DNA of 64,000 nucleotides from Lysobacter capsici (GCF_014779555.2 NZ_CP094357.1:2666001-2730000), one strand, 5' to 3'; numbered from the stretch's first letter, positions 30,614 to 41,445 are shown. Notes: generated by a model not told the origin, from the letters alone. Numbers and translations: made by a program.

Positions 30614-33214
30614 ATGTTGGAAGCCTATCGCCACCACATCGCCGAGCGCGCCGCGCTGGGCATTCCGCCGCTGCCGCTGACCGCTCAGCAGACCGCCGAG
30701 GTTATCGAGCTGCTGAAGAACCCGCCGGCGGGGGAGGGCGAGTTCCTGCTCGACCTGATCACGCACCGCGTTCCGGCCGGCGTCGACGACGCCGCCAAGG
30801 TCAAGGCCTCCTACCTGGCCGCGGTCGCCTTCGGCACCGAGCACAACGCGCTGATCAGCCGCGCGCGCGCGACCGAACTGCTCGGCACCATGCTCGGCGG
30901 CTACAACATCCACCCGCTGATCGAACTGCTCGACGACGCCGAAGTCGGCGCGGTCGCGGCGCAGGCGCTCAAGCACACCCTGCTGATGTTCGACGCGTTC
31001 CACGACGTGCAGGAAAAGGCCGAGAAGGGCAACGCCAACGCCAAGAGCGTGCTGCAGAGCTGGGCCGACGCCGAATGGTTCACCAGCAAGCCCGAAGTGC
31101 CCGAAAGCCTGACCGTCACCGTGTTCAAGGTGACCGGCGAGACCAATACCGACGACCTGTCGCCGGCGCCCGACGCGACCACCCGTCCGGACATCCCGCT
31201 GCACGCGCTGGCGATGCTCAAGAACAAGCGCGACGGCATCGAGCCGGAAGAAGACGGCAAGCGCGGTCCGGTCGCCTTCATCGAATCGCTCAAGGACAAG
31301 GGCCACCTCGTCGCCTATGTCGGCGACGTGGTCGGCACCGGTTCCAGCCGCAAGTCGGCGACCAACTCGGTGCTGTGGTTCACCGGCGAAGACATCCCCT
31401 TCATTCCGAACAAGCGCTTCGGCGGCGTGTGCCTGGGTTCGAAGATCGCGCCGATCTTCTACAACACCATGGAAGACGCAGGCGCCTTGCCGATCGAACT
31501 CGACGTGTCGCAGATGAACATGGGCGACGTGATCGAACTGCGTCCCTACGACGGCAAGGCGCTCAAGAACGGCGAAGTGATCGCGCAGTTCGCGCTGAAG
31601 TCCGATGTGTTGCTGGACGAAGTCCGCGCCGGCGGCCGCATCCCGCTGATCGTCGGCCGCGGCCTCACCGCCAAGGCGCGCGAAGCGCTCGGCCTGCCGA
31701 CCTCGACCCTGTTCCGCCTGCCGACCAACCCGGCCGACACCGGCAAGGGTTACTCGCTGGCGCAGAAGATGGTCGGCCGCGCCTGCGGCGTGCCGGAAGT
31801 CGATGGCAAGCAGCCGGGCATTCGTCCGGGCACCTACTGCGAGCCGAAGATGACCTCGGTGGGTTCGCAGGACACCACCGGTCCGATGACCCGCGACGAA
31901 TTGAAGGACCTGGCCTGCCTGGGCTTCTCGGCCGACCTCGTCATGCAGTCGTTCTGCCACACCGCCGCTTACCCGAAGCCGGTCGACGTCAAGACCCATC
32001 ATGATCTGCCGGCCTTCATCAGCAACCGCGGCGGCATCGCCCTGCGTCCGGGCGACGGCGTGATCCACTCGTGGCTCAACCGCATGCTGATGCCCGACAC
32101 CGTCGGCACCGGCGGCGACTCGCACACCCGTTTCCCGGTCGGCATCTCGTTCCCGGCCGGCTCCGGCCTGGTCGCGTTCGCCGCGGCCACCGGCGTCATG
32201 CCGCTGGATATGCCCGAGTCGGTGCTGGTGCGTTTCTCCGGCGAAATGCAGCCCGGCGTGACCCTGCGCGATCTGGTCAACGCGATCCCGCTGGCCGCGA
32301 TCAACAGCGGTCTGCTGACCGTCGCCAAGCAGGGCAAGAAGAACATCTTCTCCGGCCGCATCCTGGAAATCGAAGGCCTGCCGCAGCTCAAGGTCGAGCA
32401 GGCGTTCGAACTGTCCGACGCCTCGGCAGAGCGCTCCGCCGCCGGTTGCACGGTGAAGCTGGATAAGGAACCGATCATCGAGTACCTGACCAGCAACATC
32501 ACCCTGCTCAAGTGGATGATGGCCGAAGGCTACGCCGACCCGCGTTCGCTGCAGCGCCGGATCAAGGCGATGGAAGGCTGGCTGGCCAACCCGCAGTTGC
32601 TGGAAGGCGACGCGGATGCCGAGTACGCCGCGGTCATCGACATCGACCTCAACCAGATCGTCGAGCCGATCGTGGCCTGCCCGAACGACCCCGACGACGT
32701 GAAGACCCTGTCGGCGGTGTCCGGCGCGGTCATCGACGAAGTCTTCATCGGCTCGTGCATGACCAACATCGGCCACTTCCGCGCGGCGGCGAAGCTGCTG
32801 GAAGGCAAGCGCGATATCCCGACCCGTCTGTGGGTCGCGCCGCCGACCAAGATGGACGCGTCCGAGCTGACGAAGGAAGGCCACTACGGCACCTTCGGCA
32901 CCGCCGGCGCGCGCATGGAAATGCCGGGCTGCTCGCTGTGCATGGGCAACCAGGCGCAGGCGCGCGAGGGCGCGACCGTGTTCTCCACCAGCACCCGCAA
33001 CTTCCCGAACCGTCTGGGCCGCAACACCAACGTGTACCTGGGTTCGGCCGAACTGGCCGCGATCTGCTCGCGTCTGGGTCGCATCCCGACCCGCGAGGAG
33101 TACATGGCGGACGTCGGCGTGCTCAAGGCCGACGGCGACAAGATCTACCGCTACATGAACTTCGATCAGATCGAAGACTACAAGTCGGTCGCCGACACCG
33201 TCGCCGCGGCCTGA
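30614..33214 (+). CDS. acnB: Aconitate hydratase B
   Basis: 866 aa from ATG 30614 ([22 protein letters not shown], which resembles the E. coli AcnB N terminus); GGAGAA lies about 7 nt upstream. A HEAT-like N-terminal domain precedes the swivel and cluster domains, the AcnB order. Motifs: [13 protein letters not shown], and [4Fe-4S] cysteines in SCMTNIGHF and [11 protein letters not shown]. Main TCA-cycle aconitase and, in other bacteria, an iron-responsive mRNA-binding protein and 2-methylaconitate hydratase. The window thus carries both acnA and acnB about 7.5 kb apart, opposite strands. Confidence 0.96.
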   Translation: MLEAYRHHIAERAALGIPPLPLTAQQTAEVIELLKNPPAGEGEFLLDLITHRVPAGVDDAAKVKASYLAAVAFGTEHNALISRARATELLGTMLGGYNIHPLIELLDDAEVGAVAAQALKHTLLMFDAFHDVQEKAEKGNANAKSVLQSWADAEWFTSKPEVPESLTVTVFKVTGETNTDDLSPAPDATTRPDIPLHALAMLKNKRDGIEPEEDGKRGPVAFIESLKDKGHLVAYVGDVVGTGSSRKSATNSVLWFTGEDIPFIPNKRFGGVCLGSKIAPIFYNTMEDAGALPIELDVSQMNMGDVIELRPYDGKALKNGEVIAQFALKSDVLLDEVRAGGRIPLIVGRGLTAKAREALGLPTSTLFRLPTNPADTGKGYSLAQKMVGRACGVPEVDGKQPGIRPGTYCEPKMTSVGSQDTTGPMTRDELKDLACLGFSADLVMQSFCHTAAYPKPVDVKTHHDLPAFISNRGGIALRPGDGVIHSWLNRMLMPDTVGTGGDSHTRFPVGISFPAGSGLVAFAAATGVMPLDMPESVLVRFSGEMQPGVTLRDLVNAIPLAAINSGLLTVAKQGKKNIFSGRILEIEGLPQLKVEQAFELSDASAERSAAGCTVKLDKEPIIEYLTSNITLLKWMMAEGYADPRSLQRRIKAMEGWLANPQLLEGDADAEYAAVIDIDLNQIVEPIVACPNDPDDVKTLSAVSGAVIDEVFIGSCMTNIGHFRAAAKLLEGKRDIPTRLWVAPPTKMDASELTKEGHYGTFGTAGARMEMPGCSLCMGNQAQAREGATVFSTSTRNFPNRLGRNTNVYLGSAELAAICSRLGRIPTREEYMADVGVLKADGDKIYRYMNFDQIEDYKSVADTVAAA

Positions 33215-33238
33215 GTCGGCGCGACGGCAAGCACGTAC

Positions 33239-33266
33239 AAAACCCCGGCTGCGGCCGGGGTTTTTG
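33239..33266 (+). terminator. Intrinsic terminator after acnB
   Basis: AAAACCCCGGC-TGCG-GCCGGGGTTTTT, a strong GC stem followed by a T-run. Confidence 0.9.
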
Positions 33267-33511
33267 TTTGCCGGTGCGGTTGCGCCGATGGCTTTGGCGT
33301 TGCTTGAATGCAGGGCGTTGCGGCTTCGCTCGTCACACCCGCGAAAGCGGGCTCGGCGTTACTTCGGCGAAGCCGAATATCCCCGGCTTCATCCGGTCAT
33401 GACGCCGAAGTCTCTGGGCATGTAGACCTGGATCGCGTCGATCAAGGCGAGCGAGTGGGGGATTACGCCCCATCCGTTCGTCATCAACCCACTCCGATAA
33501 GGATTTCGCTA

Positions 33512-34066
33512 ATGAACCGATGCTCGCGCCGTCTCGTATCCGCCGCCGTGTTGGCGACGCTCCTGGCCCTGCCGCTGGCGGCGGCCGCCGATGACGAAAA
33601 TTACCGCGACGCGGCGGAAGTACAGGCCGAACTGGTCAAGGTGCTGACCTGCCAGGCCGATCGCGCCGAATACGAACGACTGGGCAGCGCGCTGACCCCG
33701 ATCTATTACGAAAAGCCGGCGCAACCGGCGCTGGCGGGATGGAGCCTGGTCAAGGACGAAAATTCCTTCGTCGCCGTGATGAACCTGCCCAAGCCGGTGA
33801 CCGTCTACGGCCATGCGACCACCCAGGTGATGATGGCGGGCCAGGGCCTGCTGGCGGTGCTGGACGGCGACCACGTCGATGCCTTGTCGGCCGAACTCAA
33901 ACTCGCCCCGAGCACCGAACCGCTGGCCAAGCACATCCGCACGCGCACCGTGCGGGTGCAGCCGATCGGCGACGGCATCGAAGCCACGATCGTGCAGACC
34001 GTCAGCACGATCACCACCCACCCGGGCAAGACCATGGTGGGTTGCGAATACCGGATGAATTACTGA
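33512..34066 (+). CDS. Secreted protein of unknown function
   Basis: 184 aa from ATG 33512, with GATAAGGA upstream. It has a clear Sec signal peptide (RRLVSAAVLATLLALPLAAAADDE). The mature protein (EVQAELVKVLTCQADRAEY..., MNLPKPVTVYGHATTQVMM) contains two cysteines that could pair (CQAD and VGCEYRMNY). I do not recognise the family. It stands alone between the acnB terminator and a repeat array. Confidence 0.75.
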   Translation: MNRCSRRLVSAAVLATLLALPLAAAADDENYRDAAEVQAELVKVLTCQADRAEYERLGSALTPIYYEKPAQPALAGWSLVKDENSFVAVMNLPKPVTVYGHATTQVMMAGQGLLAVLDGDHVDALSAELKLAPSTEPLAKHIRTRTVRVQPIGDGIEATIVQTVSTITTHPGKTMVGCEYRMNY

Positions 34067-34741
34067 GGCGGGCAGGGCGGGCGAGCCTCGCCTGCGGGCG
34101 CTGCGTTTATTTCGGTCATGAATTGCGGCCGCGAATCACGCCATCGGGCGTCGGCTGTATGGAGTTCGTTGCGGTCGCGAATTGAGATCACGCAGCCAAG
34201 ACGAACTTGCGCAATCGGCGGAGTGTCGCGGTCGCGGCTCGCGCCGCTCCTACAGTCGCTCCACCCGAATCGCGATGCGGCTGGATAGCCCCCCTGTAGG
34301 AGCTGCGTAAGCTGCGACCGCGAATCACGCCATCCGGCGTCAGCTACATGGAGTTCGCTGCGGTCGCAAATTGAGATCGCGCAGCCAAGACGAAGTTGCG
34401 CAATCGGCGAAGCGCCGCGGTCGTGGCTCACGCCGCTCCTACAGTCGATTCATCCAATTACGATGCGGCCCGACAGCCCCCTGTAGGAGCGGCGCAAGCC
34501 GCGACCGCGAATCACGCCATCCGGCGTCAGCTACATGGAGTTCGTTGCGGCCACGAATTGAGCTCACGCAGCCAAGACGAACTTACGCAATCGGCGAAGT
34601 GCCGCGGTCGCGGCTCACGCCGCTCCTACAGTCGATTCATCCAGTTACGATGCGGCCCGACAGCCCCTTTGTAGGAGCGGCGCAAGCCGCGACCGCGAAT
34701 TACGCCGCACGGCGTCAGCTCGGGCACCTGCCGCCGAGCCC
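34067..34741. other. 675-nt gene-free region filled by a tandem repeat array
   Basis: Between the secreted protein and hflD. Nearly all of it is the array at 34131-34740; open frames here repeat with the array and are not genes. Confidence 0.8.
34131..34740. repeat. Tandem array of about 188-bp units (three full plus a partial)
   Basis: The landmark GCGAATCACG recurs at 34131, 34320, 34507 and (GCGAATTACG) 34695, and CGCAGCCAAG at 34191, 34380 and 34567, giving periods of 187-189. Every unit contains one inverted and one forward copy of the TAGGAGCGGCG palindromic repeat (for example GGTCGCGGCTCGCGCCGCTCCTACA and CTGTAGGAGCTGCGTAAGCTGCGACC in the first), facing each other across about 40 bp, plus about 100 bp of unique unit sequence. 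Units differ by scattered substitutions, so the array is not brand new. Confidence 0.92.
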
Positions 34742-35350
34742 TCAGCCCAGCCGTTCCTCGATCGAATCCACTATCGCACGCCGCCGCAGCAAAATGTCCC
34801 AATAGCTGCCGCCCAGCTGCCGCCACAGCACCGCCGAGCGCACCGACGCCAGCAGCACCGCGCGCACTTCGGCGACTACGCCGGGCTGGCCGAGGTAATG
34901 CGGGTTGCCCTGCACCAGCACGCGCGGGCGCAGGTGGCTCAGGGTGTCGGCGTAGAGCCCGCCCAAGGCCGCGATCACGTCCGGATGGCTGCTGCCGAGG
35001 CGATGCGCGGCGGTGGCCTGGTCGTGGATGCTGCGCAGGACCTTGTCGGTCATCGCCTGATCGCGCACGAAGCGCCGCTCCAGTTGCAGCACCGCCATCG
35101 CCAGGCGCGGCAGGTGTTCGTCGCTGATCCGGTTGACCAGATAGTCCTGCAGCAAGCTCAGGCCCGGGCGCAGGTTGGCGGCGCCGCCGTAGACCGCGGC
35201 GGTCGAGGACGCGTCGATACGGAACACCGAGTCCAGGCAGGTGCCGAGCACGGCCGCGTTGGCTTGGCCGGTATCGGCGATGCGCCGCACCTGGGCCAGC
35301 GCCTGGGCGAGGCCGGCGAGGGCGAGAACGCGTTCGGAAAGATCGGCCAT
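34742..35350 (-). CDS. hflD: High frequency lysogenization protein HflD homologue
   Basis: 202 aa from the ATG at 35350 ([21 protein letters not shown]), typical length. HflD is a peripheral inner-membrane protein that in E. coli affects lambda CII stability; the native role is unclear. Its ATG shares one base with the mnmA stop (TAATG), showing translational coupling. The mnmA-hflD order is widely conserved in gammaproteobacteria; purB, which often follows, is absent here, replaced by the repeat array. Confidence 0.92.
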   Translation of the reverse strand: MADLSERVLALAGLAQALAQVRRIADTGQANAAVLGTCLDSVFRIDASSTAAVYGGAANLRPGLSLLQDYLVNRISDEHLPRLAMAVLQLERRFVRDQAMTDKVLRSIHDQATAAHRLGSSHPDVIAALGGLYADTLSHLRPRVLVQGNPHYLGQPGVVAEVRAVLLASVRSAVLWRQLGGSYWDILLRRRAIVDSIEERLG

Positions 35351-36492
35351 TACGAGCTCGCGGTAAGAATAGAGGGGGAGGAAAGCGGCCGGTCGCAGGC
35401 CGGCGCGTCGGTCGTGGCGATCACCGCGCCGCCGAGGCAGACCTCGCCGTCGTACAGCACCAGCGACTGGCCCGGGGTGACCGCGCGCTGCGGTTCGCGG
35501 AACACGACATCGAGGGTGCCGTCGTCGAGCACCGTGACCTCGCAGTCCTGATCGGCCTGGCGATAGCGGGTCTGCGCGGTGCAGGCGAAACGTGCCGCGG
35601 GCGGGGCGCCGGCGATCCAGTGCGCGCTCTCCGAACGCAGCCGCTGCGAATGCAGCCACGGGCTGTCGCTGCCCTGGTCGACATACAGCACATTGCTGGC
35701 CACATCCTTGCCGATCACGTACCACGGCGCCGGCTCGAACCCGCGCACGCCGCCGATGTTGAGACCTTCGCGCTGGCCGAGAGTGAAGTAAAACACCCCG
35801 GCATGAGTACCGACCACGCGCCCGTCCGGGGTGCGGATCTCGCCTTGTTTCGCCGGCAGATAGCGCGACAGGAACTCGCGGAAATCGCGTTCGCCGATGA
35901 AGCAGATGCCGGTGGAATCCTTCTTCGCCGCGGTCGGCAGCGCGGCCATGCGCGCCATCTCGCGCACATCGCGCTTGAGCAGTTCGCCGAGCGGAAACTT
36001 GGTCGCCGACAGCTGCGCCTGACCCAGCTGGTGCAGGAAGTAGCTCTGATCCTTGCCGCGGTCGAGCGCGCGCAGCAGGCGGAAGCGGCCGTCGGCGGCC
36101 TGATCGACCCGCGCGTAATGGCCGGTCGCGATGTAGCGCGCGCCCAGTTGCTGCGCGGCGTCGAGGAAATGCTTGAACTTGATTTCGCGGTTGCACAGCA
36201 CGTCCGGGTTCGGCGTGCGCCCGGCGGCGTATTCGGCGACAAAATGCTCGAACACCCCGGCCCAGTACTCGCCGGAGAAATCGCGGAAGTGGATCGGCAG
36301 GCCCAGCCGGCCGGACACCGCGACCGCATCGCGGCGGTCGTCCTCCGCGCGGCAATCGCCGCTGCCATCATCGGCCCAGTTCTGCATGAACAAACCCGAC
36401 AGGGCTTCGCCGCTGTCGCGCAGCAACAGCGCGGCGACCGAGGAATCGACCCCGCCCGACATGCCCACGATGGTGTCCGCCGACCCTGCCAT
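35350..36492 (-). CDS. mnmA: tRNA-specific 2-thiouridylase MnmA
   Basis: 380 aa from the ATG at 36492 ([18 protein letters not shown]). It thiolates U34 of tRNA-Lys, Glu and Gln using ATP and a relayed persulfide. The PP-loop [15 protein letters not shown] is at residues about 10-24. The catalytic cysteines are in [12 protein letters not shown] and [11 protein letters not shown]. The start lies just inside the end of the upstream nudix gene (stop at 36498), and the stop overlaps hflD, so nudJ-mnmA-hflD form one operon, as in E. coli. Confidence 0.95.
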   Translation of the reverse strand: MAGSADTIVGMSGGVDSSVAALLLRDSGEALSGLFMQNWADDGSGDCRAEDDRRDAVAVSGRLGLPIHFRDFSGEYWAGVFEHFVAEYAAGRTPNPDVLCNREIKFKHFLDAAQQLGARYIATGHYARVDQAADGRFRLLRALDRGKDQSYFLHQLGQAQLSATKFPLGELLKRDVREMARMAALPTAAKKDSTGICFIGERDFREFLSRYLPAKQGEIRTPDGRVVGTHAGVFYFTLGQREGLNIGGVRGFEPAPWYVIGKDVASNVLYVDQGSDSPWLHSQRLRSESAHWIAGAPPAARFACTAQTRYRQADQDCEVTVLDDGTLDVVFREPQRAVTPGQSLVLYDGEVCLGGAVIATTDAPACDRPLSSPSILTASS

Positions 36493-36497
36493 GACGG

Positions 36498-36992
36498 TCA
36501 CAGCGGTTCGGGCGAGACCATGTGCTGCACCAGGTCCAGCGAATGGCGGCGTCCGCCCAGGTAATCGGCGACGACCTGCCAGACCAGCGGGCCGCGGTGC
36601 TGCGGCGCGCGCGCCTGCAGTTCGGCCGGGGTCATCCACAGCGCCTGCACGATGCCTTCGTCCAGCGCCCGCTCGGCGTGGTGCCGGACCGGTTCGGCGG
36701 CGAAGGCGAAGCGCAGGTAATGGCGGCCGCCGGAGCCGTCGGGCTGCAACGGTGCTTTCCACTGATAGGCGCCGATGAAGGCGGTCAGGCGCACGTCCCA
36801 GCCGGTTTCTTCCAGGGTCTCGCGCAGCGCGGCGTCGAGCAGGCTTTCGTCGGGCTCCAGGTGCCCGGCGGGCTGATTGATCACCAATTGCCCGCCGACT
36901 GTCTCTTCGACCATCAGCAGGCGGCCGCCCTCGACCACGATCGTGGCGACGGTGACGTCGGGTTGCCAGAAACGTCCTTCGCGGTAGCTCAC
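36498..36992 (-). CDS. nudJ: Nudix hydrolase, NudJ-like
   Basis: 164 aa from GTG 36992 ([19 protein letters not shown]). The complete nudix box G-x5-E-x7-REx2EEx-G is present ([20 protein letters not shown] then TGW). NudJ dephosphorylates thiamin and other pyrophosphate substrates; position beside mnmA matches E. coli nudJ. The start codon follows the upstream stop by a single base, so it is co-transcribed with the YbjN-type gene. Confidence 0.88.
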   Translation of the reverse strand: MSYREGRFWQPDVTVATIVVEGGRLLMVEETVGGQLVINQPAGHLEPDESLLDAALRETLEETGWDVRLTAFIGAYQWKAPLQPDGSGGRHYLRFAFAAEPVRHHAERALDEGIVQALWMTPAELQARAPQHRGPLVWQVVADYLGGRRHSLDLVQHMVSPEPL

Positions 36993-36993
36993 G

Positions 36994-37596
36994 TCAGAAC
37001 TCGTCCTTGCCGGGCGTGAGCAGGGCTTCCATCTGGTCGGCGGCGCGGACCACGTAGTCGATCGCGTCGTCCAGATCGTCCTGGGCCGCGCCGGCATCGA
37101 GCTTGACCACGAACACCGCGACCCCGTCCTGCTTGACCCAGCCGCCCATCTTGCTCAGATGGCTGTCCTCGAGCAGGCGGTTGGCGACATCGGCCGGAAA
37201 GTCCTGGTCGGCGGCGCGGTAGCCCGGCGACCAGACCTCGCGCACCTGCAGCTTGCCGTAGCTCTGGGTGCTCGACAGCACGTAGGCCATCTGGCTGCGG
37301 TCGCCGTCCAGGCCGAAAGTCAGGACGAAATCGCCGTCCTCGTCGACCTGGTACTTGTAGCCCAGCGCGTCGAGCTGCTGGCGGATGCGCGCATCGCCGG
37401 CCTTGGAGGCGTTGGCGTCGGCTTCGACCCGGGCCGCGTCGCCGCGGTCGGCCTTGGCCTCGACCTGGCTGGCTTGCACCTGCTTGGCCTGCGTTTGCTT
37501 GGGCGCCGTGCTGGCGGCCGGTTCGGCGGCGGCGAAAGCGGCCACCGGCGACAGCGCGAGCAGGGCGACGGGCAGCAGACAGCGGGGCAGGCGCAT
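36994..37596 (-). CDS. Exported YbjN-domain protein
   Basis: 200 aa from the ATG at 37596 ([25 protein letters not shown]), a good signal peptide. A Lys/Gln/Ala-rich linker leads to a YbjN-like domain ([40 protein letters not shown]). YbjN domains have a T3SS-chaperone-like fold of unsettled role. First gene of the YbjN-nudJ-mnmA-hflD run and divergent from clpS. Confidence 0.8.
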   Translation of the reverse strand: MRLPRCLLPVALLALSPVAAFAAAEPAASTAPKQTQAKQVQASQVEAKADRGDAARVEADANASKAGDARIRQQLDALGYKYQVDEDGDFVLTFGLDGDRSQMAYVLSSTQSYGKLQVREVWSPGYRAADQDFPADVANRLLEDSHLSKMGGWVKQDGVAVFVVKLDAGAAQDDLDDAIDYVVRAADQMEALLTPGKDEF

Positions 37597-37763
37597 GTGG
37601 GTCCTTGAATTCAACGGCGGCGGCGCAACTAAGTCCGACGGCTCCGACACAGATGGCGGCGCTGCGGCATTTTGCAATGCGGCCGTGCGGTGCGTCCATG
37701 TCGTCACGCGGCCGCCACGCGCCCGCGCCATTCCCACCCCACGCCCGGATCGGGGCAGCGGTC

Positions 37764-37776
37764 TATAATCGTCCGA
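37764..37776 (+). promoter_or_regulatory. -10 box directly before clpS start (leaderless candidate)
   Basis: Consensus TATAAT at 37764-37769 lies only 6 nt before the clpS ATG, so transcription would start at or within a base or two of the A of ATG. No Shine-Dalgarno is present (GTCCG precedes the ATG). Together these suggest a leaderless mRNA. Confidence 0.6.
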
Positions 37777-38096
37777 TGGCAAAACAGACCGAACACGAAC
37801 ACAGTCACGGCGTGCTGGTGGAAACCGGCAAGCCCGAAGTCGCCCGTCCGCCGCTGTATTCCGTACTGCTGCTTAACGACGATTACACCCCGATGGACTT
37901 CGTTGTCGAGGTCCTGACCCGCTTTTTCCCGATGAATGTCGAAAAAGCGACCCAGATCATGCTCCATGTGCATACCCGCGGCCGCGGCGTATGCGGGGTT
38001 TTCACCCGCGAAGTGGCCGAGTCCAAGGTCGCCCAGGTGAACGAATTTTCAAGACTGCATCAACACCCCTTGCTGTGCACGATGGAAAGGGCCTAA
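37776..38096 (+). CDS. clpS: ATP-dependent Clp protease adaptor ClpS
   Basis: 106 aa from ATG 37776. ClpS delivers N-degron substrates (Leu, Phe, Tyr, Trp N termini) to ClpAP. The core [20 protein letters not shown] contains the conserved DDYTPMDFV substrate pocket and the ClpA-binding helix. It is followed by clpA 90 nt downstream and, further on, infA and aat. Aat makes N-degrons, so adaptor, unfoldase and tagging enzyme sit together. Confidence 0.96.
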   Translation: MAKQTEHEHSHGVLVETGKPEVARPPLYSVLLLNDDYTPMDFVVEVLTRFFPMNVEKATQIMLHVHTRGRGVCGVFTREVAESKVAQVNEFSRLHQHPLLCTMERA

Positions 38097-38185
38097 AAGG
38101 GAGCTGTCGCACCCGTTGGGGCGGGGCATGGAAAAGCCGGCGAGCGCCCCCACGTAGCGTGCATACGTTCTGGAGGCTACGCCCC

Positions 38186-40465
38186 ATGTTCAGCAAGGAT
38201 CTCGAATACAGCATCGGCCAGTGCTACAAGCGCGCCCGCGAGGCGCGCCATGAGTACATGACGGTCGAACATCTGCTGCTCGCACTACTCGACAACCCCT
38301 CGGCCGAAGCCGTGCTCAAGGCGACCGGCGCCGACTTCCTGCGCCTGCGCAGCGACCTGGAGCAGGCCATCGCGACCTCGGTCCAGGTCCTGCCAGACGA
38401 TGTCGACCGCGACACCCAGCCCACCCTCGGGTTCCAGCGGGTGCTGCAGCGCGCGGTCTACCACGTCCAGTCCTCGGGCAAGAAGGAGGTCACCGGCGCC
38501 AACGTGCTGGTGGCGATTTTCGGCGAGAAGGACTCGCACGCGGTCTACTTCCTCAACCAGCAGGACGTGGCCCGGCTCGACGTGGTCAATTACCTGTCGC
38601 ACGGCATCGTCAAGCACAGCGCCGAGGACGGGCAGGGCCACCACGAGGAAGAGGCCAAGCCGCCGGAAGGCCCGGACAGCGAAGGCAAGTCCGACGCCCT
38701 GGCCGAGTTCGCCAGCAACCTCAACCAGCTCGCCCGCGAGGGCAAGATCGACCCGCTGGTCGGGCGCGGCGACGAAGTCGAGCGCACCATCCAGGTGCTG
38801 TGCCGCCGGCGCAAGAACAATCCGCTCTATGTCGGCGAGGCCGGCGTGGGCAAGACCGCGATCGCCGAGGGCCTGGCCAAGCGCATCGTCGACGGCGAAG
38901 TGCCCGAGGTGCTGCGCAACGCGACCATCTTCGCCCTCGACCTGGGCGCGCTGGTGGCCGGCACCAAGTACCGCGGCGATTTCGAAAAGCGCCTCAAGGC
39001 CGTGCTCGCGCAGCTCAAGAAGCAGCCCGAGGCGATCTTGTTCGTCGATGAGATCCACACCATCATCGGCGCCGGTTCCGCCAGCGGCGGCACCATGGAC
39101 GCGAGCAACCTGATCAAGCCGGCGCTGTCCTCGGGCGAGCTGCGCTGCATCGGTTCGACTACGTTCCAGGAATACCGCGGCATCTTCGAGAAGGATCGCG
39201 CGCTGGCGCGGCGCTTCCAGAAGATCGACATCGTCGAGCCGACCGTGGGCGAAACCTACGAAATCCTGCAGGGCCTCAAGCCCAAGTACGAATCGCACCA
39301 CGGCGTGACCTACGCCGACGAGGCGTTGCAGGCCGCGGTCGACCTGTCGGTCAAGCACATCGGCGACCGGCTGCTGCCGGACAAGGCGATCGACGTGATC
39401 GACGAGGCCGGCGCGCGTCAGCGTCTGCTGCCCGAGTCGGCGCGCAAGGCGGTGATCGACATCGAGGAAGTCGAGATGATCGTGGCCAAGATGGCGCGCA
39501 TCCCGACCAAGCAGGTCTCGGCCAACGACAAGGACGTGCTGCGCAATCTCGAGCGCAACCTCAAGATGGTGATCTTCGGTCAGGACCCGGCGATCGAGAC
39601 GCTCGCCTCGGCGATCAAGCTCGCGCGCTCGGGCCTGGGCAATCCGGACAAGCCGATCGGCAACTTCCTGTTCTCCGGCCCGACCGGCGTGGGCAAGACC
39701 GAGGTGACCAAGCAGCTCGCGCTGCAACTGGGCATCGAACTGGTCCGCTTCGACATGTCCGAGTACATGGAGCCGCATTCGGTCAGCCGTCTGATCGGCG
39801 CGCCTCCGGGCTATGTCGGTTTCGACCAGGGCGGCCTGTTGACCGAGAAGATCGTCAAGACCCCGCACTGCGTGCTGTTGCTCGACGAGGTCGAGAAGGC
39901 GCATCCGGACATCTTCAACATCCTGTTGCAGGTCATGGACCGCGGCACCTTGACCGATACCAACGGTCGCGAAGCCAACTTCAAGAACGTGATCGTGGTG
40001 ATGACGACCAATGCCGGCGCGGCGCAGGCCTCGCGGCGTTCGATCGGCTTCACCAAGCAAGATCACTCCACCGACGCGATGGAGTCGATCCGTAAGGCCT
40101 TCACCCCGGAATTCCGCAACCGCCTCGACGCGGTGGTGCAGTTCCAGGCGCTGGGCTTCGAGCACATCCTGCGGGTGGTGGACAAGTTCCTGATCGAGCT
40201 GGAAAGCCAGTTGCACGAGAAGAACGTGACCCTGACCGCCACGCCGACCGCGCGCGACTGGCTGGCCCAGCACGGCTTCGATCCGCTCATGGGCGCGCGT
40301 CCGATGGCGCGCGTGATCCAGGACAAGATCAAGCGTCCGTTGGCCGACGAACTGCTGTTCGGCAAACTGATCGACGGCGGCCGGGTCACCATCGACGTCG
40401 CCAACGACGAGTTGGTGGTCGAGGCGCATGCCGAGCCGGAGAAGCTGTTGCCGGCGACGGTGTGA
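38186..40465 (+). CDS. clpA: ATP-dependent Clp protease ATP-binding subunit ClpA
   Basis: 759 aa from ATG 38186 ([20 protein letters not shown]), essentially the E. coli ClpA length; TGGAGG lies upstream. Clp_N repeats are followed by AAA module 1 (Walker [16 protein letters not shown], Walker [10 protein letters not shown]) and AAA module 2 ([24 protein letters not shown]). The ClpP-binding tripeptide IGF is present ([10 protein letters not shown]), so it should dock ClpP. Cytosolic unfoldase; receives substrates from ClpS. Confidence 0.97.
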   Translation: MFSKDLEYSIGQCYKRAREARHEYMTVEHLLLALLDNPSAEAVLKATGADFLRLRSDLEQAIATSVQVLPDDVDRDTQPTLGFQRVLQRAVYHVQSSGKKEVTGANVLVAIFGEKDSHAVYFLNQQDVARLDVVNYLSHGIVKHSAEDGQGHHEEEAKPPEGPDSEGKSDALAEFASNLNQLAREGKIDPLVGRGDEVERTIQVLCRRRKNNPLYVGEAGVGKTAIAEGLAKRIVDGEVPEVLRNATIFALDLGALVAGTKYRGDFEKRLKAVLAQLKKQPEAILFVDEIHTIIGAGSASGGTMDASNLIKPALSSGELRCIGSTTFQEYRGIFEKDRALARRFQKIDIVEPTVGETYEILQGLKPKYESHHGVTYADEALQAAVDLSVKHIGDRLLPDKAIDVIDEAGARQRLLPESARKAVIDIEEVEMIVAKMARIPTKQVSANDKDVLRNLERNLKMVIFGQDPAIETLASAIKLARSGLGNPDKPIGNFLFSGPTGVGKTEVTKQLALQLGIELVRFDMSEYMEPHSVSRLIGAPPGYVGFDQGGLLTEKIVKTPHCVLLLDEVEKAHPDIFNILLQVMDRGTLTDTNGREANFKNVIVVMTTNAGAAQASRRSIGFTKQDHSTDAMESIRKAFTPEFRNRLDAVVQFQALGFEHILRVVDKFLIELESQLHEKNVTLTATPTARDWLAQHGFDPLMGARPMARVIQDKIKRPLADELLFGKLIDGGRVTIDVANDELVVEAHAEPEKLLPATV

Positions 40466-40472
40466 TCAAAGT

Positions 40473-40521
40473 GCCGCCGCTTGCGGCGGCGTGAGAGAGG
40501 CGGCCTTCGGGCCGCTTTTTT
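40473..40521 (+). terminator. Tandem hairpins / terminator after clpA
   Basis: A first stem GCCGCCGC-TT-GCGGCGGC, then AGGCGGCC-TTCG-GGCCGC followed by TTTTTTCG. The second is a strong intrinsic terminator closing the clpS-clpA transcript. Confidence 0.88.
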
Positions 40522-40871
40522 CGTTTCTGAAGAGGTGTCGCGCGGTATGGGTCGCTATCGTCGCGGGGTTCGCAACGAAGGTGATCTGACGGTTGCGATG
40601 CCTTTCGTTACTACGCGATGTTCGATCTTGATGGCCCGTCTGACGGCATCGAGCCGGGATGGCCGCGTGCTGCAGCGCGCAACATCGCGCTGCGGTCGAA
40701 CGCACGAAACGCGTTGTGCGTCGCAACTGCCGTATCTGTCCGCGCATGCGACCTGTCGGTTCTGCCAGGGCTTGCCAGTGCAAGGCGAGGCCGGTGCTAG
40801 CGTCCAGTCGCCCGCGGAGTGCGGGCGGCGGCCCGGTTGGCCGCTTTCACTGGAAACAGGAGTCCGATTCG
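40522..40871. other. Leader region upstream of the first cysteine-rich gene, no gene seen
   Basis: About 350 nt. No protein-like frame. The last 80 nt carry a promoter-like word and hairpin (40790-40826) that recur before the second type-A gene. Reading frames extending upstream of 40872 are discarded because they would bury the signal peptide. Confidence 0.5.
40790..40826 (+). promoter_or_regulatory. Putative promoter and leader hairpin of type-A gene 1
   Basis: GCCGGTGCTAGCGT (40790-40803), which contains an extended -10-like TGCTAGCGT, is followed 6 nt later by the hairpin GCCCGC-GGAGT-GCGGGC (40810-40826). The same word and same stem, with a different loop, precede type-A gene 2 at 42252-42289. 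Confidence 0.6.
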
Positions 40872-41066
40872 ATGAAGAAACGCTCTCTAGCGGCCTTGGC
40901 CGCGTTCGTGTTCGGCTGCGCCGTGGTCACCACCGCGATGGCCGCCGATGCCTGCGACACCTGCTGGGTGCGCTACAACAAGTGCCTCACCACCGACGTG
41001 CAGAACTGCGAGTACCAACTCTCGCAGTGCCTGAGCCGGTACGGCTGCCCGAATCCGCCGTGGTGA
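40872..41066 (+). CDS. Small secreted six-cysteine protein, type A copy 1
   Basis: 64 aa from ATG 40872, with AGGAG 10 nt upstream. A signal peptide (KKRSLAALAAFVFGCAVVTTAMA) is followed by about 40 mature residues with six cysteines: C-x2-C-x6-C-x7-C-x6-C-x5-C (ACDTCWVRYNKC ... NCEYQLSQC ... GC). The peptide should be oxidised in the periplasm or outside. The LAALAAFVFGC stretch is identical in the second type-A copy (42333). A Cys within the signal peptide (VFGC) is a poor lipobox. Family not recognised. It is the first gene of a cluster lodged between clpA and infA. Confidence 0.8.
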   Translation: MKKRSLAALAAFVFGCAVVTTAMAADACDTCWVRYNKCLTTDVQNCEYQLSQCLSRYGCPNPPW

Positions 41067-41127
41067 GCCGCGCGTTCGACGCGGCGCGCCGTACCTATCG
41101 TCCAGGATGCATGGATAAGGAGGTTGC

Positions 41128-41337
41128 ATGAAGTCCCGCAAGACCCTGTTCGCGGCGTTGGCCGCGTTCGCGTTCTCCGCCTCGGTGGTCGCGGCGGTTC
41201 CGCCGCCGTTGAACCCGTGCAAGCAATGCCGCGCGCAATATCAGAACTGCATGAACAACGGCGGCCTCGACGGCAGCCGCGATTGCGAAACACCTTTCAG
41301 CCAATGCCTGATCTCGGCGGGCTGCCCGCTGGAGTGA
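41128..41337 (+). CDS. Small secreted six-cysteine protein, type B copy 1
   Basis: 69 aa from ATG 41128, with AAGGAGG upstream. Signal peptide (KTLFAALAAFAFSASVVAAV), then PPPLNPC and the pattern C-x2-C-x6-C-x11-C-x6-C-x5-C, ending LISAGCPLE. The end LISAGCPLE is identical in type B copy 2 (42642). It lies 61 nt after type A copy 1 and probably shares its transcript. Same frame as type A but a longer central loop. Function unknown. Confidence 0.8.
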   Translation: MKSRKTLFAALAAFAFSASVVAAVPPPLNPCKQCRAQYQNCMNNGGLDGSRDCETPFSQCLISAGCPLE

Positions 41338-41416
41338 GGTCCGCGCGCGGGTCCGGCACGGGCCCGCGCGTTTCGCGCCCTGTAGGGCCGATCGCGCTCG
41401 CGTTCGCACGGGTACG

Positions 41417-41445
41417 AAAAAGGCGGCCTTGCGGCCGCCTTTTTA
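41417..41445. terminator. Bidirectional terminator
   Basis: GAAAAAGGCGGCC-TTGC-GGCCGCCTTTTT, flanked by A- and T-runs, between type B copy 1 (+) and the minus-strand gene at 41495. Confidence 0.9.

Noticed and set aside
34396-34805. Open frames through the 188-bp repeat array
   Set aside because: They repeat with the array period and carry no protein features.
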